In this document: positions 34,223 through 46,321 of the stretch, piece after piece | How positions within the stretch are numbered: position 1 is the stretch's first letter | Layout of the letters: each line of letters begins with the position of its first letter | Origin: Acanthococcus lagerstroemiae | Lineage: Eukaryota; Arthropoda; Insecta; Hemiptera; Eriococcidae | DNA: 64,000 nt | Assembly: GCA_031841125.1 (NCBI GenBank) | Contig: CM063113.1 | Span: 39,772,197-39,836,196 of the forward strand | Direction: 5' to 3' | Translations under genes and position numbers: made by a program | Notes under the pieces: generated by a model | Database searches by the model: none | Told to the model about the DNA's origin: nothing | Seen by the model: the letters and a program-made list of their open reading frames with translations, nothing else

Positions 34223-35185
34223 GTCTCATAATAAGCAATTAAAAATCTCCCAACTTCAGTCTTGGGGGAGATATATACCAGCACGCAAAATCTGGCCAAA
34301 TTCGTGAAATTACCCACATTATGCGTATATCAATGCACTGTGGCACCAGCGTAACTTTGAGGTCAATGCGCGAACCCAAGATATTAAAATTTTTGGCTGA
34401 AATTTTAAAGTCATGTGTACGGAGGCAGCTCATCTGGAATTCCGAAAAAAGTAAAAAATTGCTTGTTTTTACTCCCTTTTAATGTACGCCTACATATTTA
34501 TAGCATTGCTCCCAATTAGACGATTGTATCGAGGAATATATCGCAATCGCTGTCCACATCTTGATGCGGCTAATTGGCGATATAACTTCGAAACATCGAG
34601 ATCGGTTGCAGAAGGCAAGGTACGTTTATCACGGTGGAGTAGGTACCACCAACATGTAAGTGTACGAGCTCGAATGGCGCATTTGGCCGGTATTCGTCAA
34701 TGGCGATTTTACGAGAATACAGCAGCGGCTATACACGCTGCGACTACTCACCGTCTCTTGAACTCGCCGCAAACGTGAAGTAAGATTTCCCATTCGAGCC
34801 GAGCTTTTCCCATCGTGCGCACTGCGCAACTTCGGAACTCGAATCGAATGGCACTTGCGCCTACCATGACTCTACCGACACCACTTCGCCTCAAGGAAAA
34901 CCAGACGTGTTGTGAATCAAATCTACGATCGTGTCGGGGGAACGATTATTGCCCCCCTCGATAGAACAATGAAAGAGCGAGAAAGAAACAGAGGGAGTCC
35001 AAAGCAGAGAGAGCGAGAAAGAGAGAAGAAAGGAAACTCGTAAAGACTTTTCTCTAGCTAAACCTCACCGGCAAAACTAATTAGCGAGTTTTACGGAATT
35101 ACCCGAAATGTGAGAACGTGTTCTCGCACAACGATTTTCCTCCGAACTCGGTTAACGTATTTTTCGGAAAACTAGCCGCGCGAAT
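34223..35185 (+). promoter_or_regulatory. Upstream region of NPC2 copy B with GA-rich tract
   Basis: At 34968-35033 a purine tract has many GAGAG pentamers (GAGCGAGAAAGAAACAGAGG, then AGAGAGAGCGAGAAAGAGAG). It lies about 150-220 bp before the ATG. GAGAG is the recognition core of GAGA-factor-type proteins at arthropod promoters; whether it works here is inference. The rest of the interval has no recognised feature. Confidence 0.35.
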
Positions 35186-38100
35186 ATGCTCGCCAAGTGG
35201 ATCTTACTAGCCGGTGTTGTCGCATCATTAGGCACATGTTCAGCCACCAGGGTGCAGAGATGCAGCACTCCAGGTAAATTTATCGCCTCTTTTCGCCTGT
35301 GACCGCGCCGCCTTCATCTTCGCCAGCGAACAGCTTTTTTCAATCGCAGATTTTTCTTTTGATTCGCACGCACTCGATCAGACTCCATCAGGGTGTTTAA
35401 CAAAATCAAATTTTGAAAATAAATGACCTCCCCCCCCCCCGCAATTTGCTATGAATACGCTAAAATGCAAATACGATACGGGTATCATTTTAAAAGAAAA
35501 CTTGAGTTGGATACACTATCAGGCAATTTTTATCCAATTTCAAACTTATTAATGATATAACAGCATATCTACCAAAGAAGTCCAATCCTCTTTTCGATAG
35601 GAGATGAACTCAGGAGCTATTGCTCCTATTCGTAATTTCTTGATGTTTGATGAATGTGATGTGGGCAAGAGAACGGGTATCGCACATGCAAAAGAACATA
35701 TTTTTCTAACAGCTTTTCTGCTGATTCATTAATCATGAAGTCTTTTCATTTTTTTTTTTTTTTTGAGTCGGGAATTATTTTTAGTATTTATTGAAAAAAG
35801 AATTAGAAAAAACCCATTTTGAAGGAAAAAAATATTGAAAAATAAGTAGACTTGGTACAAAATATGCGAAACATGCAAAATGAAGTTCTCTGAGGATTCT
35901 GCGATTCGTGAAGATCTTTTGAAACCTCATGTTGTAAATGATGTTACTTTTGAAGTAGAGAAATCCAAACTACTCCTATATGCAGATGACATAAGAATAT
36001 TTAAAAAGAAACTTCCTTCTCAGACTGTATTGAGCTTCAGGCAGATCTGAATTCTATTGTTCGTTGGAGCGATTGGAATCTACTACCCTTCAATAAATCC
36101 AAATGCTAAAGAATTACTTTTACCTAGTCGCATAAAGGAGCCCTTGTTACACCCTTATACAATAGGAGATTATAGATTGCCAAGTATCCACGAAGTAAGG
36201 GACCTGGGTGCACTATAGCAAATTATCATTTTCCAGACATATAGACCTCATCACTTCAAAATTTAAGCGGATTTATAAAAAGGAACAGCATTAGTTACAA
36301 GAAATATGAAACTAAGAAACAATTATTTTTTGCTTTGGTGGGATTAATTTTGGAATTTAGCCCAATTATCTGGGAGCCATACGATAAAGATAAAACTGAA
36401 AAAATTGAAAAAATCCGAAGAACATTTATGAAATATTTGTATCATGATCTGCTTACGTATTACCAATACAACTAGAAATATTCTGAACTATTGCAGGGGT
36501 TTGAGGTGATGAGTCTAAGTAATAGACGAAAATTATTAGCTATGTTATTCTTGTGGGACACTATTAATGAAAGAGTCAAGAATAGTGAACTTTTAGGTAC
36601 TATAAATTTCTGAATCCCAATGTTCAACAGCAGAGACAGTGCGCTTTTTGCTGCCCCAAAGGAATGCAACTCCGGCCACCATGGTATACTCTGTCTTTAC
36701 AATGAGGTAGCTAGAGCAAATGCAGAGGCGAATATTTCCTTTATGAATTGTCAAGTGTTTAGTGATATCATTCAGAAGCATTTATCGGCCTCTGAGCCAG
36801 CTTGGTATCAATGAATTCCTCCCTCTCTCCCCTTCCCCACATTTTAACGCTCCTCTTCGTTGTCATTTTTATTGTCACTTTCTTCTTCCCCTAGATTTTC
36901 TATCGTCCTCCAGCATAATTTTCCCAGCCCCCCTATTCTTCAATTAATAGTGGAAAAATTGCAATACACTGTATATTGTCCTCTCCTAATCTGGTCAGTT
37001 TTGGCCGTAGGAGGGGCCAGTAATATTAAGTAAATAAATAATAAAAGATTGATGAATGGTGTTTTTTTTTGAGTTGGGAATTATTTTTAGTATTTTTGAG
37101 TTAAAAACTAGAAAAATCACTCTTTGGAAAAAAAATATTGAAAAATAAGCAGAACTGGTGCAAAATAAGCGGAATATACAAAATGAAGTACAGCTCATTT
37201 GACTTAGAATTCTATGATTCGTGAAGATCCTTTAAAACTTCTGGAATATACGCCATAGATAGAAATATATATTCGCATAAAAATTGCAGCCCTGGTCATC
37301 ATAATAGAATTTTCCAATTCTAAATTTTTTGTTCCTCTCTTTCAAGGTATAATTAGCTAATTTTTAAAAATAACCATGATTGAAAATAAATGACTTTAAA
37401 TGACTTAAATGACCATTAGACACCCTGTCCATAGTCCATAATCTCTTGTACTCACGTGAGGACATTACTTTCGTGAGAACTTGATTTTATATTCAGGTTG
37501 AATCCCCGTGACTCAGTACCAAAGAAATCCTCTATTATTAATTTTTCTATTTATTCTTCACATCATCTTCGTTCTCTTATTAGGTAAATAGGTAATACCT
37601 AATACCTATATTGGCCCACACGTAGCATCGATCACGACGGCCAATTTGACAAATGTATGCGGGTACCTTTTTCAAAGCATCAGGTTTTATTTTACTTTTG
37701 CAACTACGTCCTTAGCGAGAATTATTTACAAAAATGACACACTTCCTCTCGAGTACAGGCTCGTATGTGAAGCTAGCGAGTCTACATTTTCATTAATTTT
37801 CAAGAAATTTTTGTTCGCAAAAGCGAATACCAGTAGAGTAACAGCTGAGTGACAAAATCCACCGAGAAATTGAGTACCAATAGAGTGACAGCCGAGTGGC
37901 AAAATCCTCTTGGAAATTGAGCACCATTAGATAGAGTGACAACAGGGCGACAAAGTCCACCAGAGAAGTACCGAAGAGTTTTTCCTGGAGGAGGGGAGGG
38001 GGATGAAAGTCTCAACTGATTCAACTCAAAATTCCCAAGTACTCGTATTAAGGCAAAAAAAAAAAAAAAACACTTTTGACTTGTTAGATTTTTCCAACTC

Positions 38101-41100
38101 TGCCGACATTTCCCAACTTCGCCTGACGCTGAAATGGTAAATTTTCCTAACTGCTGAGTAAATGAATCCTACAGGGGGAAACTCGTCCCCTCTATCGGTA
38201 CGTCCCTGGAACTGAGTACCAATAAAGTGACAACCGAGTGATGGAAGAGCAGTAGAAAACCAAGAGTCCTGATAGGGTGATGTCCGTGTGCCGAGTGATA
38301 ACCATGTGACAAGTTTTTCCCTCCATAGCTTCTGGAGAAGATTCGCGGGAGGTGAAAACAGCGTGATCACGGGGTGATTTTCCCCTGGGTAATAACAGTG
38401 TGACAAAATTTCTCAACGGGTATAATCGGACATAAATCCCCCTCCTTCTTTCCTTCTGCCATCTAATCTTCCGAAACATAAGGTAACGACTGTAGAAAGG
38501 ATCACAACCCCAATTTAGGGTGAGTCGCGTACTGACTGAAATATGAATTACGCGATGTGAAGATATTTTATATTCTAAGGATCATTTACTCTACCCCTAG
38601 AAAACTATTCCACTAACTTTATTAACGTTTTAAGGTGCGGCAAAAGTTATTCAGCTCGATGTATCAAAAATTGCGAATTTTCTCTCATTGTAAAATCTCA
38701 TAGCCGTGGGGGATCTACGAACAGGAATCTAGGTTTAAGCCCCCCTTAAGCTTTTTTTTATTTTATTTAAGAAAATTGGAATTTGAAATGACCACTTCCC
38801 TAACTGATAGGGGAATATGGATGTACGTGTATAGTAGGAGAAGTTCCAAACTCCTCCCAATCGTTTTTTAAAAATAATTTTGAACCGGCCACTGTAAAAA
38901 AAATTGAAACGTAAAGTGAAAAACTCCCCTCGATGAAATCCTAGACCCGCCACTGTATTATAGTCAACGAAAAATTCCTTAGCAAAGCATGACTGGTATT
39001 TTGGGTAATTGTAACCAATGAATTCTATCGAGTGATACGTAGTAAGTGAATATTCCTCGAGACTTTTTTCATTATAGAATCTTGTAAACTATCATTAGTT
39101 TATAAAATGCCATCTTTTTATACTGTAGTCCTAGGGTACAGCTATATTGTTGGCATCACGTCTTCCTTTAATTAAAAAAAAAAATGTCGCATTTTACTAA
39201 TTTGCTGATGACGCAAATAATCGGTGAAAGAAATATTTCGAATCAACATTTTTCTTAACCTTATATGTTCAGTTAAGGTGTACGATTCACACGCTACGCC
39301 AGTCCATTAATTTTTTTTGGGAGAGGGCGCCGAGAGGGGGGTGCAAAGGGTGCATGGGGCCTCGCTGTCTGAAAAGGAACCTAAAGTGCATTTTTAAAGT
39401 TTATGTACAAGTACATACTAATCAATTTTGTATCCTAGTAAATTCTACTTCCAAAAACAAAAAAATTATTGTTGCTTTCTTCGCTGTCACCTGTCAACAA
39501 ATTCTTGAAAAATTGCACTGGGCCTCGCAGATCCTCTCGGCGGAGCTGGGGGAGGGGGCGACATTGATTCATATTTGGGTGTGTACCTATGGATTTGATC
39601 CGCATTCGAGTTACCATCAATTGTTACAACTTTTCTATAACGAGACAATAGACACATATATTTGTAAATTCATCCAACTCATATTATCATTATAATCGGA
39701 TCAAATCTGTAATTGGGTCAAATAATGTCATCAAATTTCACTGGCAGCGGTAGATTCTGAAAGTCACGATGACATGTTCGCAATCGTATGCGACCATTTG
39801 CATATCGAAATTTGAGTAATTCGAATTAAAGTACCTCCCTATTACATACAAATAGATGGGACCTCGGTAAAAAATTCGGCAAAATTTTGGTTTACTCTGC
39901 AGGGCTGACGCGAAAGAATTTGGGAAATTCCAACATTCAGTCGGGAAATTCCGGTACTTAATCAATTGGAAAAATTAATTGAAAGTTCGGGGAAGTCGAT
40001 AAAATAAATAAGACGAGGAGCTTGTTTTGTCTGTCAGCTGATGTCTGTAAAGTTTCAATCGGGATTTTCCGAGTTTACCCCACCCCTTTTCCTGAAAACA
40101 TGTTCTTTATACACCGGTCCTGTTTCTGCGGATATACCCGAACTTCAAGTATGTTCCGTACTAGAACCTTCATTAGATATGCGCATCATTTCACATAACC
40201 TCTGTAGCTTGACACTTTTTTGAGGATGTCTTAGAAAATTAATCCACAGTTAGGTTGTTACCTCATATCATAATCTCAATTTGCAACCATTCCAGTACAG
40301 ATGCATAACGGTTTTGATATATGAACAAATGTGGCAACTGAATATGAATTCATGAGGGAACTGAAAGGGTTAGGGGGTTTAAACCACATTTCATTGTCGG
40401 TGCCGGTTTTACCATAAGGGTTGACTGGGCTGCAGCCCAGAGTGGCAAAATTTTGGGACGACAAAATCTGTGAACATAAAAAAACCGTTACCCTAATTTC
40501 GCGGAGGGGGGGGGGAGTAAAATATAAGCCGGGAAAATACTACAACCCAGGGCGGCAAAGTACTTAAAGCCGGCCCTGATTAGCTGAGAAAAAAAGGAAA
40601 CCTATGTAAACCCCTTGGCTTTTCAGTTCCTCGTATCATGAAAGTTCCTTTTCGTACTAATGGAGTCGAAATCTACTCTAGAAGTGAATGTTTGGTGGAG
40701 CTTATGGCGATGCATGCACGCTAAAGTGGCTCCCTAGACACCGCAACACTGGCCTTGGAATCTACCCTTTTGAGTATCGCGTCGGTTACCAGAGGGATAT
40801 TTCTCTCCTTCTTCTCCTGGCCCATCAAATTTCCCCGTTTCCGTTTTAGACTTCGTTTTAGGTATCGAGGATACTCGCAAACAGAATTTCAAGTTGTGAA
40901 AGAATTGATAATGAGGATGGGGAGAGAAAGTATACACGATAAAACAAACGCATATATAATCCTAGATAAAAAAGGGGAGACATTTAAGATAGAAAAATGG
41001 GTGAAGCAGGGCGATCCACTTTCTCCAAATATATTTAATTGTGTGCTCGAACATGTGTTTCGAAAAATAAATTGGCAAGACGGCAAGAGCAAGGAATTAA

Positions 41101-44100
41101 AGTGAATAGATGGCTGAATAACCTCAAATTCGCGGACGACATAGCATGTATGGAAGAGTTGATGGGGAAGGAATTGACGGGAAAGTGTGGGGAAGTAGGA
41201 TTAACAATGAACATGTCCAAAACAAAGATAATGACGAATATAGAAGAGGCGGGAGTAATAAAAATAGTAAACTACCATTAGCGTTTGGACACTCCTGTAG
41301 ATACGCTAGTGTCGTGGACGAAAAGATGATCAGGGTATTTTCATCACAAAAACAGTACAAGTAAAATGAGCTCTAGCATCTTCAATATTGTTTTTTATGG
41401 AAAACTGAAGAGAACTAAAGTGTTAGCCCATATCATTTCCTTTCAGATGAGCTCAACTTCAGTTTTTTTCTTTTTTTTTGCAGAACATTTTTCATATTTT
41501 TGTCCCAATACACCAATCAGTGCGCCGTATTTCATTAGGTCGCTAGAGGGCGACTCTAGCATCCAAACTCGAATTCATAGAAAATATAGCAGAATATAAA
41601 TACCTAGGGCAGATAATATCATTCCAGGACAAGATGGACAAAGAGTCGAAGCAAGAGTCGCAAATGCGTGGAAAGCCTTTTGGTCCCTTAAAAACGTCTT
41701 CCAAAGCAAAATGAACTGGAGTAAAAAAAAGAAAAATTTTCGAGAGCTGAATAAGGATCATTACGAATACAAAAAGGAGCGAAAGTAAAAGTAACATAAA
41801 GCTAAGGGAGGTATTCGGAGTCTGCGAAAGTGCAGAAATTAAAACTGAATTACGCCGGACATTTGTCCAGAACAGAGGGGAACAAAGAGCACAAAACGGT
41901 AACGAAGTGGATACCATATGAAGAGCGGAAAAAATAGGAAGACCCGCCATGAGATGGAGAGACGAAATCGTAAAATCCCTAGGGGCGCAGTGGTGGGGGG
42001 GGGGTAGATAGCAAAAGATTGAATTAAAATGGATGCGAGTGTTGGAGGCTGTTACTCAACGCTGGACCGACTGAGAGCGACGTACCTGATAGGTTCGTTG
42101 TTGTAATCGTAAGCTGTAATAAATAAAAATGAAAGTAAGAATTGAGAGAGAGAAGGGGTAAAAAGAAGAAACTGGAGGGATATCGCAATACCGCCGGTCA
42201 TTTGAAACAACGAGCTAGATGAGCAGAGATCGAGTTGGAGACTAGGGTAATATGCATAGATACAAAACTCTCCACCATTCGACGATACCACGAAGAAATC
42301 CTCCGAGAGAAAAAGTTGCAGGATTTCACATACACTGGGTCACTAGGCATTATTCTCATTCACTTGAAAAAGATACATGTATATACCACCGGCCGTGAAA
42401 GAAAGAATTGCTACATATCCAACAAAGCTGGTGATGAAAATAAAAGCTCTGAAACACGATCAGCTTTCAAGAATTCCTTCCGGGATGTTTCGAGTACACA
42501 TAAACTATAAATTCGCAGTCGCCTTCAAATCCGAAGTTCAGCTAAGTAAAGCTAGAGATAGGGAAAATTTGTGGCAGATGAGCCTTCTCTCAATTCAACT
42601 AGGTACTTGCTCAGAAAAACTATATAGAAAAGGGGGATGAAGAAATTCGATAATTAACTAGGTAGGTACATTTGTCCAACGTCCTTCTTTTATTTATTTT
42701 ATTTTTCCTTTTAAGAGTTTTGTTTTCAGCGAAAGAAGATAACAGAAAGTCATAAATACGAACCACTCAAAACTAAAACGGGTTTCCTTTCAAAGTACTT
42801 CTTACCCACGTATTACAACCCAAGCACCTGTGTCTCACTTAAGATGCCAATTACCTAAACTTTGATCTTGCAACAAGTCGTAAGTTTACTCCCAGCCAGC
42901 AAAATTTAACACTCGTCAATTTATGACCAACGAATTTTCCAGCAGTTGCTATAAACGAGATCGGTCGAAATTAAAGGACGACAATCGATCATCCAGTATT
43001 CAATGTCAACCACGGAATCTACAAAGGGTATTCGAAGAGTATTTACGACAAGAAATAGTAAGTTATGTATGGAAGCGAGAGCGCATTATCTGGCGGAGAT
43101 CCGCTCGATATGGGCCGAAGGAAAAGGCCGCGACTGAAAATCGCCTTGTACTCGACCTAAAATTTTCCACAAAACAGCGCTAGCACTCGATCTGCGTGAG
43201 GCCAACCACCGTGACCAAATTTCAAGGGGCCTGCTCGCGATAGTAGGCTAAAGATTAAACTGTTGTACCGTAATTCGATACATATTCCAACTCCGTTTTC
43301 ATTTTTACTCGTATTTATTAACGAACCGGTTTTATTACGTTCCTCGAGCATACCGTGTTTTATTTATATCGACAAGAAACTCGAATCACGTAACTCACTG
43401 AGGTACTATTACGCTCATTGCGCTCGCGTGTTCACACTTATAGCCTGACTTACTCGAATAGGTATATTTAATGCTTATGCCTTACCTTGGTACTTTACCG
43501 AATTACGATGGTGAACAGGATTATTGATATGTTGCAGGCGGGGGTACAGATGATAACAGTACGATCGATAATCAAGTATTTATATCTGGCTGCGACGAAC
43601 CACCCTGTAAATTCAACAAAAACAGCACCGTCAGCGTGGACATACATTTTGAACCTGGTAAGCAAAAGAATCCGTATAAATTAACAGATCACATTTTCAC
43701 CATGAGGCAGCAAACCAATGTGCCATCTCATCGCAACACTTAAGTAGGTTATTTTCTCCTATATCTGTCTATCTATCCATAACTGATACGAGGAGGTGCC
43801 GGTACTTATTTACACATGATACATGTACATACACTGAAAAAATCTGTGTACTAGAGGGAGGAAAAACACAGTACCTACAACTAGAATAATTATGGTTGGC
43901 TCAGGGACTGCTAGACATCAGGTTATATAAGTACAAAACATGGTAAAGAGTTGTGAGAACAGAATATTTCGTTAATACTTTATAGTATAGTATTTAGTTA
44001 AGGCTAAAAAAAGGCAAATTCTATATAGCTGTAATAGTAATAGAAGATATTTCATTTCTTGTTGCAAATAGAATTAAATTACAGACGCAGAATTTTTCAA

Positions 44101-46116
44101 TGCAGATAGTGACAGGTTGGTATAATATACTTAAGTAGACAGCAAATGTGTGGCAGTTCTCATTGCCGTATACCGCTACTGTTGTTCTATAGAACCATCA
44201 TTTCCTATAAGTACAAACCAATTACTTGAAATATCAGAATTATTCTGCCAGTTCTATCATCATCACTTGTTGTAGTTTTTCGGTCGACAGTGAATGTTGC
44301 GATTCTCAGTTTTATACTAAATACAAAACTAACAACTTGATGTAAGGGACCTACAGAATATTTTGCTAGTATTACCATCTTCACTTGCTGTAGGTATTAA
44401 TAATTCACATTGATGAAACAGCAATTATCCTAGTCTAGTTGTTGGGTACTTGTATTTTTGTTGTTACAAATACCTGATGGTACATCATGCGGTTTGCTGG
44501 GTGCACATCCTCCTGTGTGGCAGTAGAGTACCTATTGTAAATTCAGCTGTAATTATTATTACTGCGCTTTTTGGTAACGTACCTACTTCGTATCCCTAAG
44601 TACCGATATATATGGCATGAAAATGTGCAGGAATAGCTAAATTTACAATGCTACGTAACTAGGTTTACTTTCCCAAATTTTGAGGATAATGGACAAATGC
44701 TATCTGTATTGATCAAAAGTTAGCGCGTTATCAGTGCTTTTGAAGTCAAATGAATGGCCGAGGATTCAAGGAGAAAGCTTATTTATAAGTAGTAGCGATC
44801 ATTTATAACACCAGGAGACAATAAACGGTTTATCATAGGTAACCTTATTTACGACTAGGTATGTGAGCAGGGTTATTAGGTACATTTAAAAATGAATAAA
44901 CCTATAGGTAAAATTTACATCAGATCTTAAAGTTTTTGGCACGATTTCGGGTTACCTATTTACAGATTTTCCAAATTAGTCCTCTGCCCCGTAAAGTCCT
45001 GGAGTCGGATCCCTTAACGTCCATGTGAATTGTCTTGAAGCTCAGGAAGGGAGAGCAACGTATAAGGCTTTATAACTACACATACACAGGTCGCCCTGTA
45101 AAGTAGCTCCGCACACCGAGTGCAAGTGAGATATATTATGTAGTATGTGTTTAGAGAGATAGACATACCTACCTATCCTATGCGATATATATAAGAACAA
45201 AGATATGCGTTTTTGTTCTATTTACGTTAAATACTTGTATATAAAAGAAATATAAATTCAACATCAATTACTGCTAATATAACTGTCTTATTGTGCATTC
45301 ATGATGATGTTTTACAGCACCAAATTCCAACTAGAAAAGTAGTTTTGCAACTAGCCCCAGGCAAATTTTTTTCAGTACATATGTATGTATAATATTGCAT
45401 CTTATTTGTGATCAACCGGGTAACATAGGCTACCTTTTTATTACAGATTACGATGTCAATCGTTTGACGACCAGCGTATATGCTTGGGTGTTCGCCATTC
45501 CTTTTCCTTATCTCGGGGTAGATGGCACATCTGCTTGCAATAATTTATATCAGAGATCTACGGGAGCTAGGCTCACCTGCCCCATTCGACAAGGACAGCA
45601 GTATCTGTACAGGAACTCGGTCGAAATAAAGGCCACCTATCCGAAGGTACCTATGTTTTCATTAGTTACAGATTCGTAATGTATATTCATTATTGCAACG
45701 AATGCGATAGTCTTCTGGGATCGGTTCGAGTACGTAGCATCCACATGTTCCATTCTTGAAATAGAAGTTTTAAAACGTAGGTACACGTATATAAAAAAAG
45801 AATAATAAGTATCTGCAAACCGCGAAATTGTGACTTATAAACAGACCACTATGCACCTAAGTTTCGCATTACATAGATATCCGCATTATTTGTTTAAATA
45901 TTTAAGATGCTATCTAGTTACTTACAACAGTTGCAGTATTTTCACGGGTGATTGCCCTCTGTTGAATGTGGAACAAATACTTCAAGATGATTAACCGAAC
46001 TAAGAATTTGCTTGATTACTTCGCAGGTAAAAGTGATATTACACTGGGCATTGCTGGACGCTAAAAACAATGCAAACGTATTTTGTTTCGAAGTTCCTGT
46101 GAAAATAATCTCATGA
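35186..46116 (+). CDS. NPC2/ML-domain secreted lipid-binding protein, copy B (complete, 4 exons)
   Basis: Exons are 35186-35273, 43538-43657, 45447-45646 and 46027-46116, all with GT-AG borders and compatible phases (1, 1, 0). The product is 165 aa. A signal peptide covers roughly residues 1-20 (MLAKWILLAGVVASLGTCSA). The six mature cysteines are 26, 48, 53, 100, 114 and 156, the NPC2 set (pairs first-last, second-third, fourth-fifth in the family). GCDEPPC at 47-53 and VKVILHWALLD..VFCFEVPVKI near the end are family signatures. Two NST sequons are at 36 and 58. NPC2 proteins carry sterols or other lipids in the lysosome or haemolymph. Exon 2 has a second in-frame acceptor at 43550 that would drop four residues. 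AATAAA is at 46228-46233. Intron 1 (8.3 kb) is enlarged by transposons. Copy A upstream is its tandem duplicate. Confidence 0.9.
35389..37427. mobile_element. 2.04 kb DNA element with CAGGGTGT ends, in NPC2-B intron 1
   Basis: The left end is CAGGGTGTTTAACAAAATC and the inverted right end CAGGGTGTCTAATGGTCATT. TCCAT flanks both sides (35384-35388 and 37428-37432), a 5 bp target duplication. AATAAATGAC motifs sit near both ends. It contains a nested LINE fragment (35935-37060) flanked by two diverged direct copies of a ~170 bp segment (35758-35930 and 37069-37240). No transposase is visible. A left-end fragment of the family lies at 9400. Confidence 0.65.
35935..37060 (+). pseudogene. LINE (jockey/CR1-like) reverse transcriptase 3' fragment
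   Basis: The translation includes VEKSKLLLYADDIRIFKK at about 35957-36010, the YADD catalytic box. Then come an interrupted region with EEHL..YLYHDLL-like sequence and a C-terminal section ending in VLSWSVLAVGG-type text near 36975-37015, typical of this LINE class. Many stops and frameshifts. It is nested inside the 35389-37427 element. Confidence 0.65.
37433..37822. other. NPC2-B intron 1, nothing recognised
   Basis: Unique sequence, with TAGGTAAATAGG direct repeats near 37581-37600 only. Confidence 0.35.
37825..38420. repeat. Minisatellite of ~47 bp units split by a MITE
   Basis: Units read like GAGTACCAATAGAGTGACAG then CCGAGTGGCAAAATCC...GAAATT, starting near 37825, 37872 and 37919. 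They resume after the MITE at 38212, with shorter decayed GAGTGATAACCATGTGACAA-type units to about 38420. Confidence 0.65.
37961..38208. mobile_element. MITE of the CAGGGACGTACC family within the minisatellite
   Basis: The left end (CAGAGAAGTACCGAAGAG) is mutated and the inverted right end CAGGGACGTACCGATAGAGG is intact. The interior matches the copy at 33993. Confidence 0.65.
38421..40397. other. NPC2-B intron 1, nothing recognised
   Basis: AT-rich DNA with G-runs at 39318-39345; no gene signal beyond random short frames. Confidence 0.35.
40398..40580. mobile_element. hAT-like MITE fragment (GCCGGCCCTG end)
   Basis: The right end, inverted, reads CAGGGCCGGCTTTAAGTACT, a typical hAT (Tip100-like) terminus. 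The left end GTGCCGGTTTTACCATAAGG is partly complementary. The internal GGGCTGCAGCCC and CCCAGGGCGGCAAAG are also familiar from this group. A target duplication is not confirmed. Confidence 0.5.
40686..40797. repeat. Dispersed ~110 bp repeat, copy 2 (inverted)
   Basis: The reverse complement of the 22595 repeat: TATGGCGATGCATGCACGC, then AAGTGGCTCCCTAGACACCG and CTTTTGAGTATCGCGTCGG. It abuts the RTE-like LINE fragment starting near 40885. Confidence 0.6.
40885..42135 (+). pseudogene. RTE-like LINE reverse transcriptase fragment
   Basis: The RT part includes KQGDPLSPNIFNCVLEHVFR at about 41007-41064, then FADDIACMEELMG (catalytic FADD) and MNMSKTKIMTN. After an insertion at 41283-41568 it resumes with YKYLGQIISFQDKMD near 41599. 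The later RPAMRWRDEI motif is near 41942-41970. Stops and frameshifts show it is dead. Confidence 0.75.
41283..41568. mobile_element. Short insertion splitting the RTE-like RT
   Basis: It divides IKIVN from SNS...YKYLGQ of one RT. The ends are only weakly inverted (GTTTGGACACTCC and, inverted, GTTTGGATGCTAGAG). No target duplication was found. Confidence 0.35.
42136..43537. other. NPC2-B intron 1 end, nothing recognised
   Basis: No repeat family or coding signal is identified before exon 2. Confidence 0.35.
43658..45446. other. NPC2-B intron 2
   Basis: 1789 bp, rich in GTAGGTA and AGGTACC runs; no mobile element recognised. Confidence 0.5.
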
Positions 46117-46227
46117 ATATTCGCGGTATCGGTACCGAAAACTGAAATCGAAAAGGTTTGATTTATCCTAAAATTTTTTAGAGATACTTTTCTATTTTGT
46201 CATACACATTTTGTACTAATCATAAGT

Positions 46228-46233
46228 AATAAA
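46228..46233 (+). terminator. Poly(A) signal AATAAA of NPC2 copy B
   Basis: AATAAA lies 112 nt after the stop at 46114-46116. Confidence 0.5.
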
Positions 46234-46321
46234 AAATCATTACGGACCTGTAATATCCCGTCGTAAAAGTGATGCGAAATATCCCAGTTTTCAATAGTCA
46301 GCAAAAGCCACTAACTTTAGT

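Noticed and set aside
34482..34778. 98-codon frame upstream of NPC2 copy B
   Set aside because: No family, no conservation evidence, and overlapping frames on the other strand look equally good.
29438..38420. CRISPR arrays at 29438-29732, 31386-31520 and 37825-38420
   Set aside because: The units are diverged and without unique spacers, and the setting is eukaryotic with introns; these are minisatellites or MITEs.
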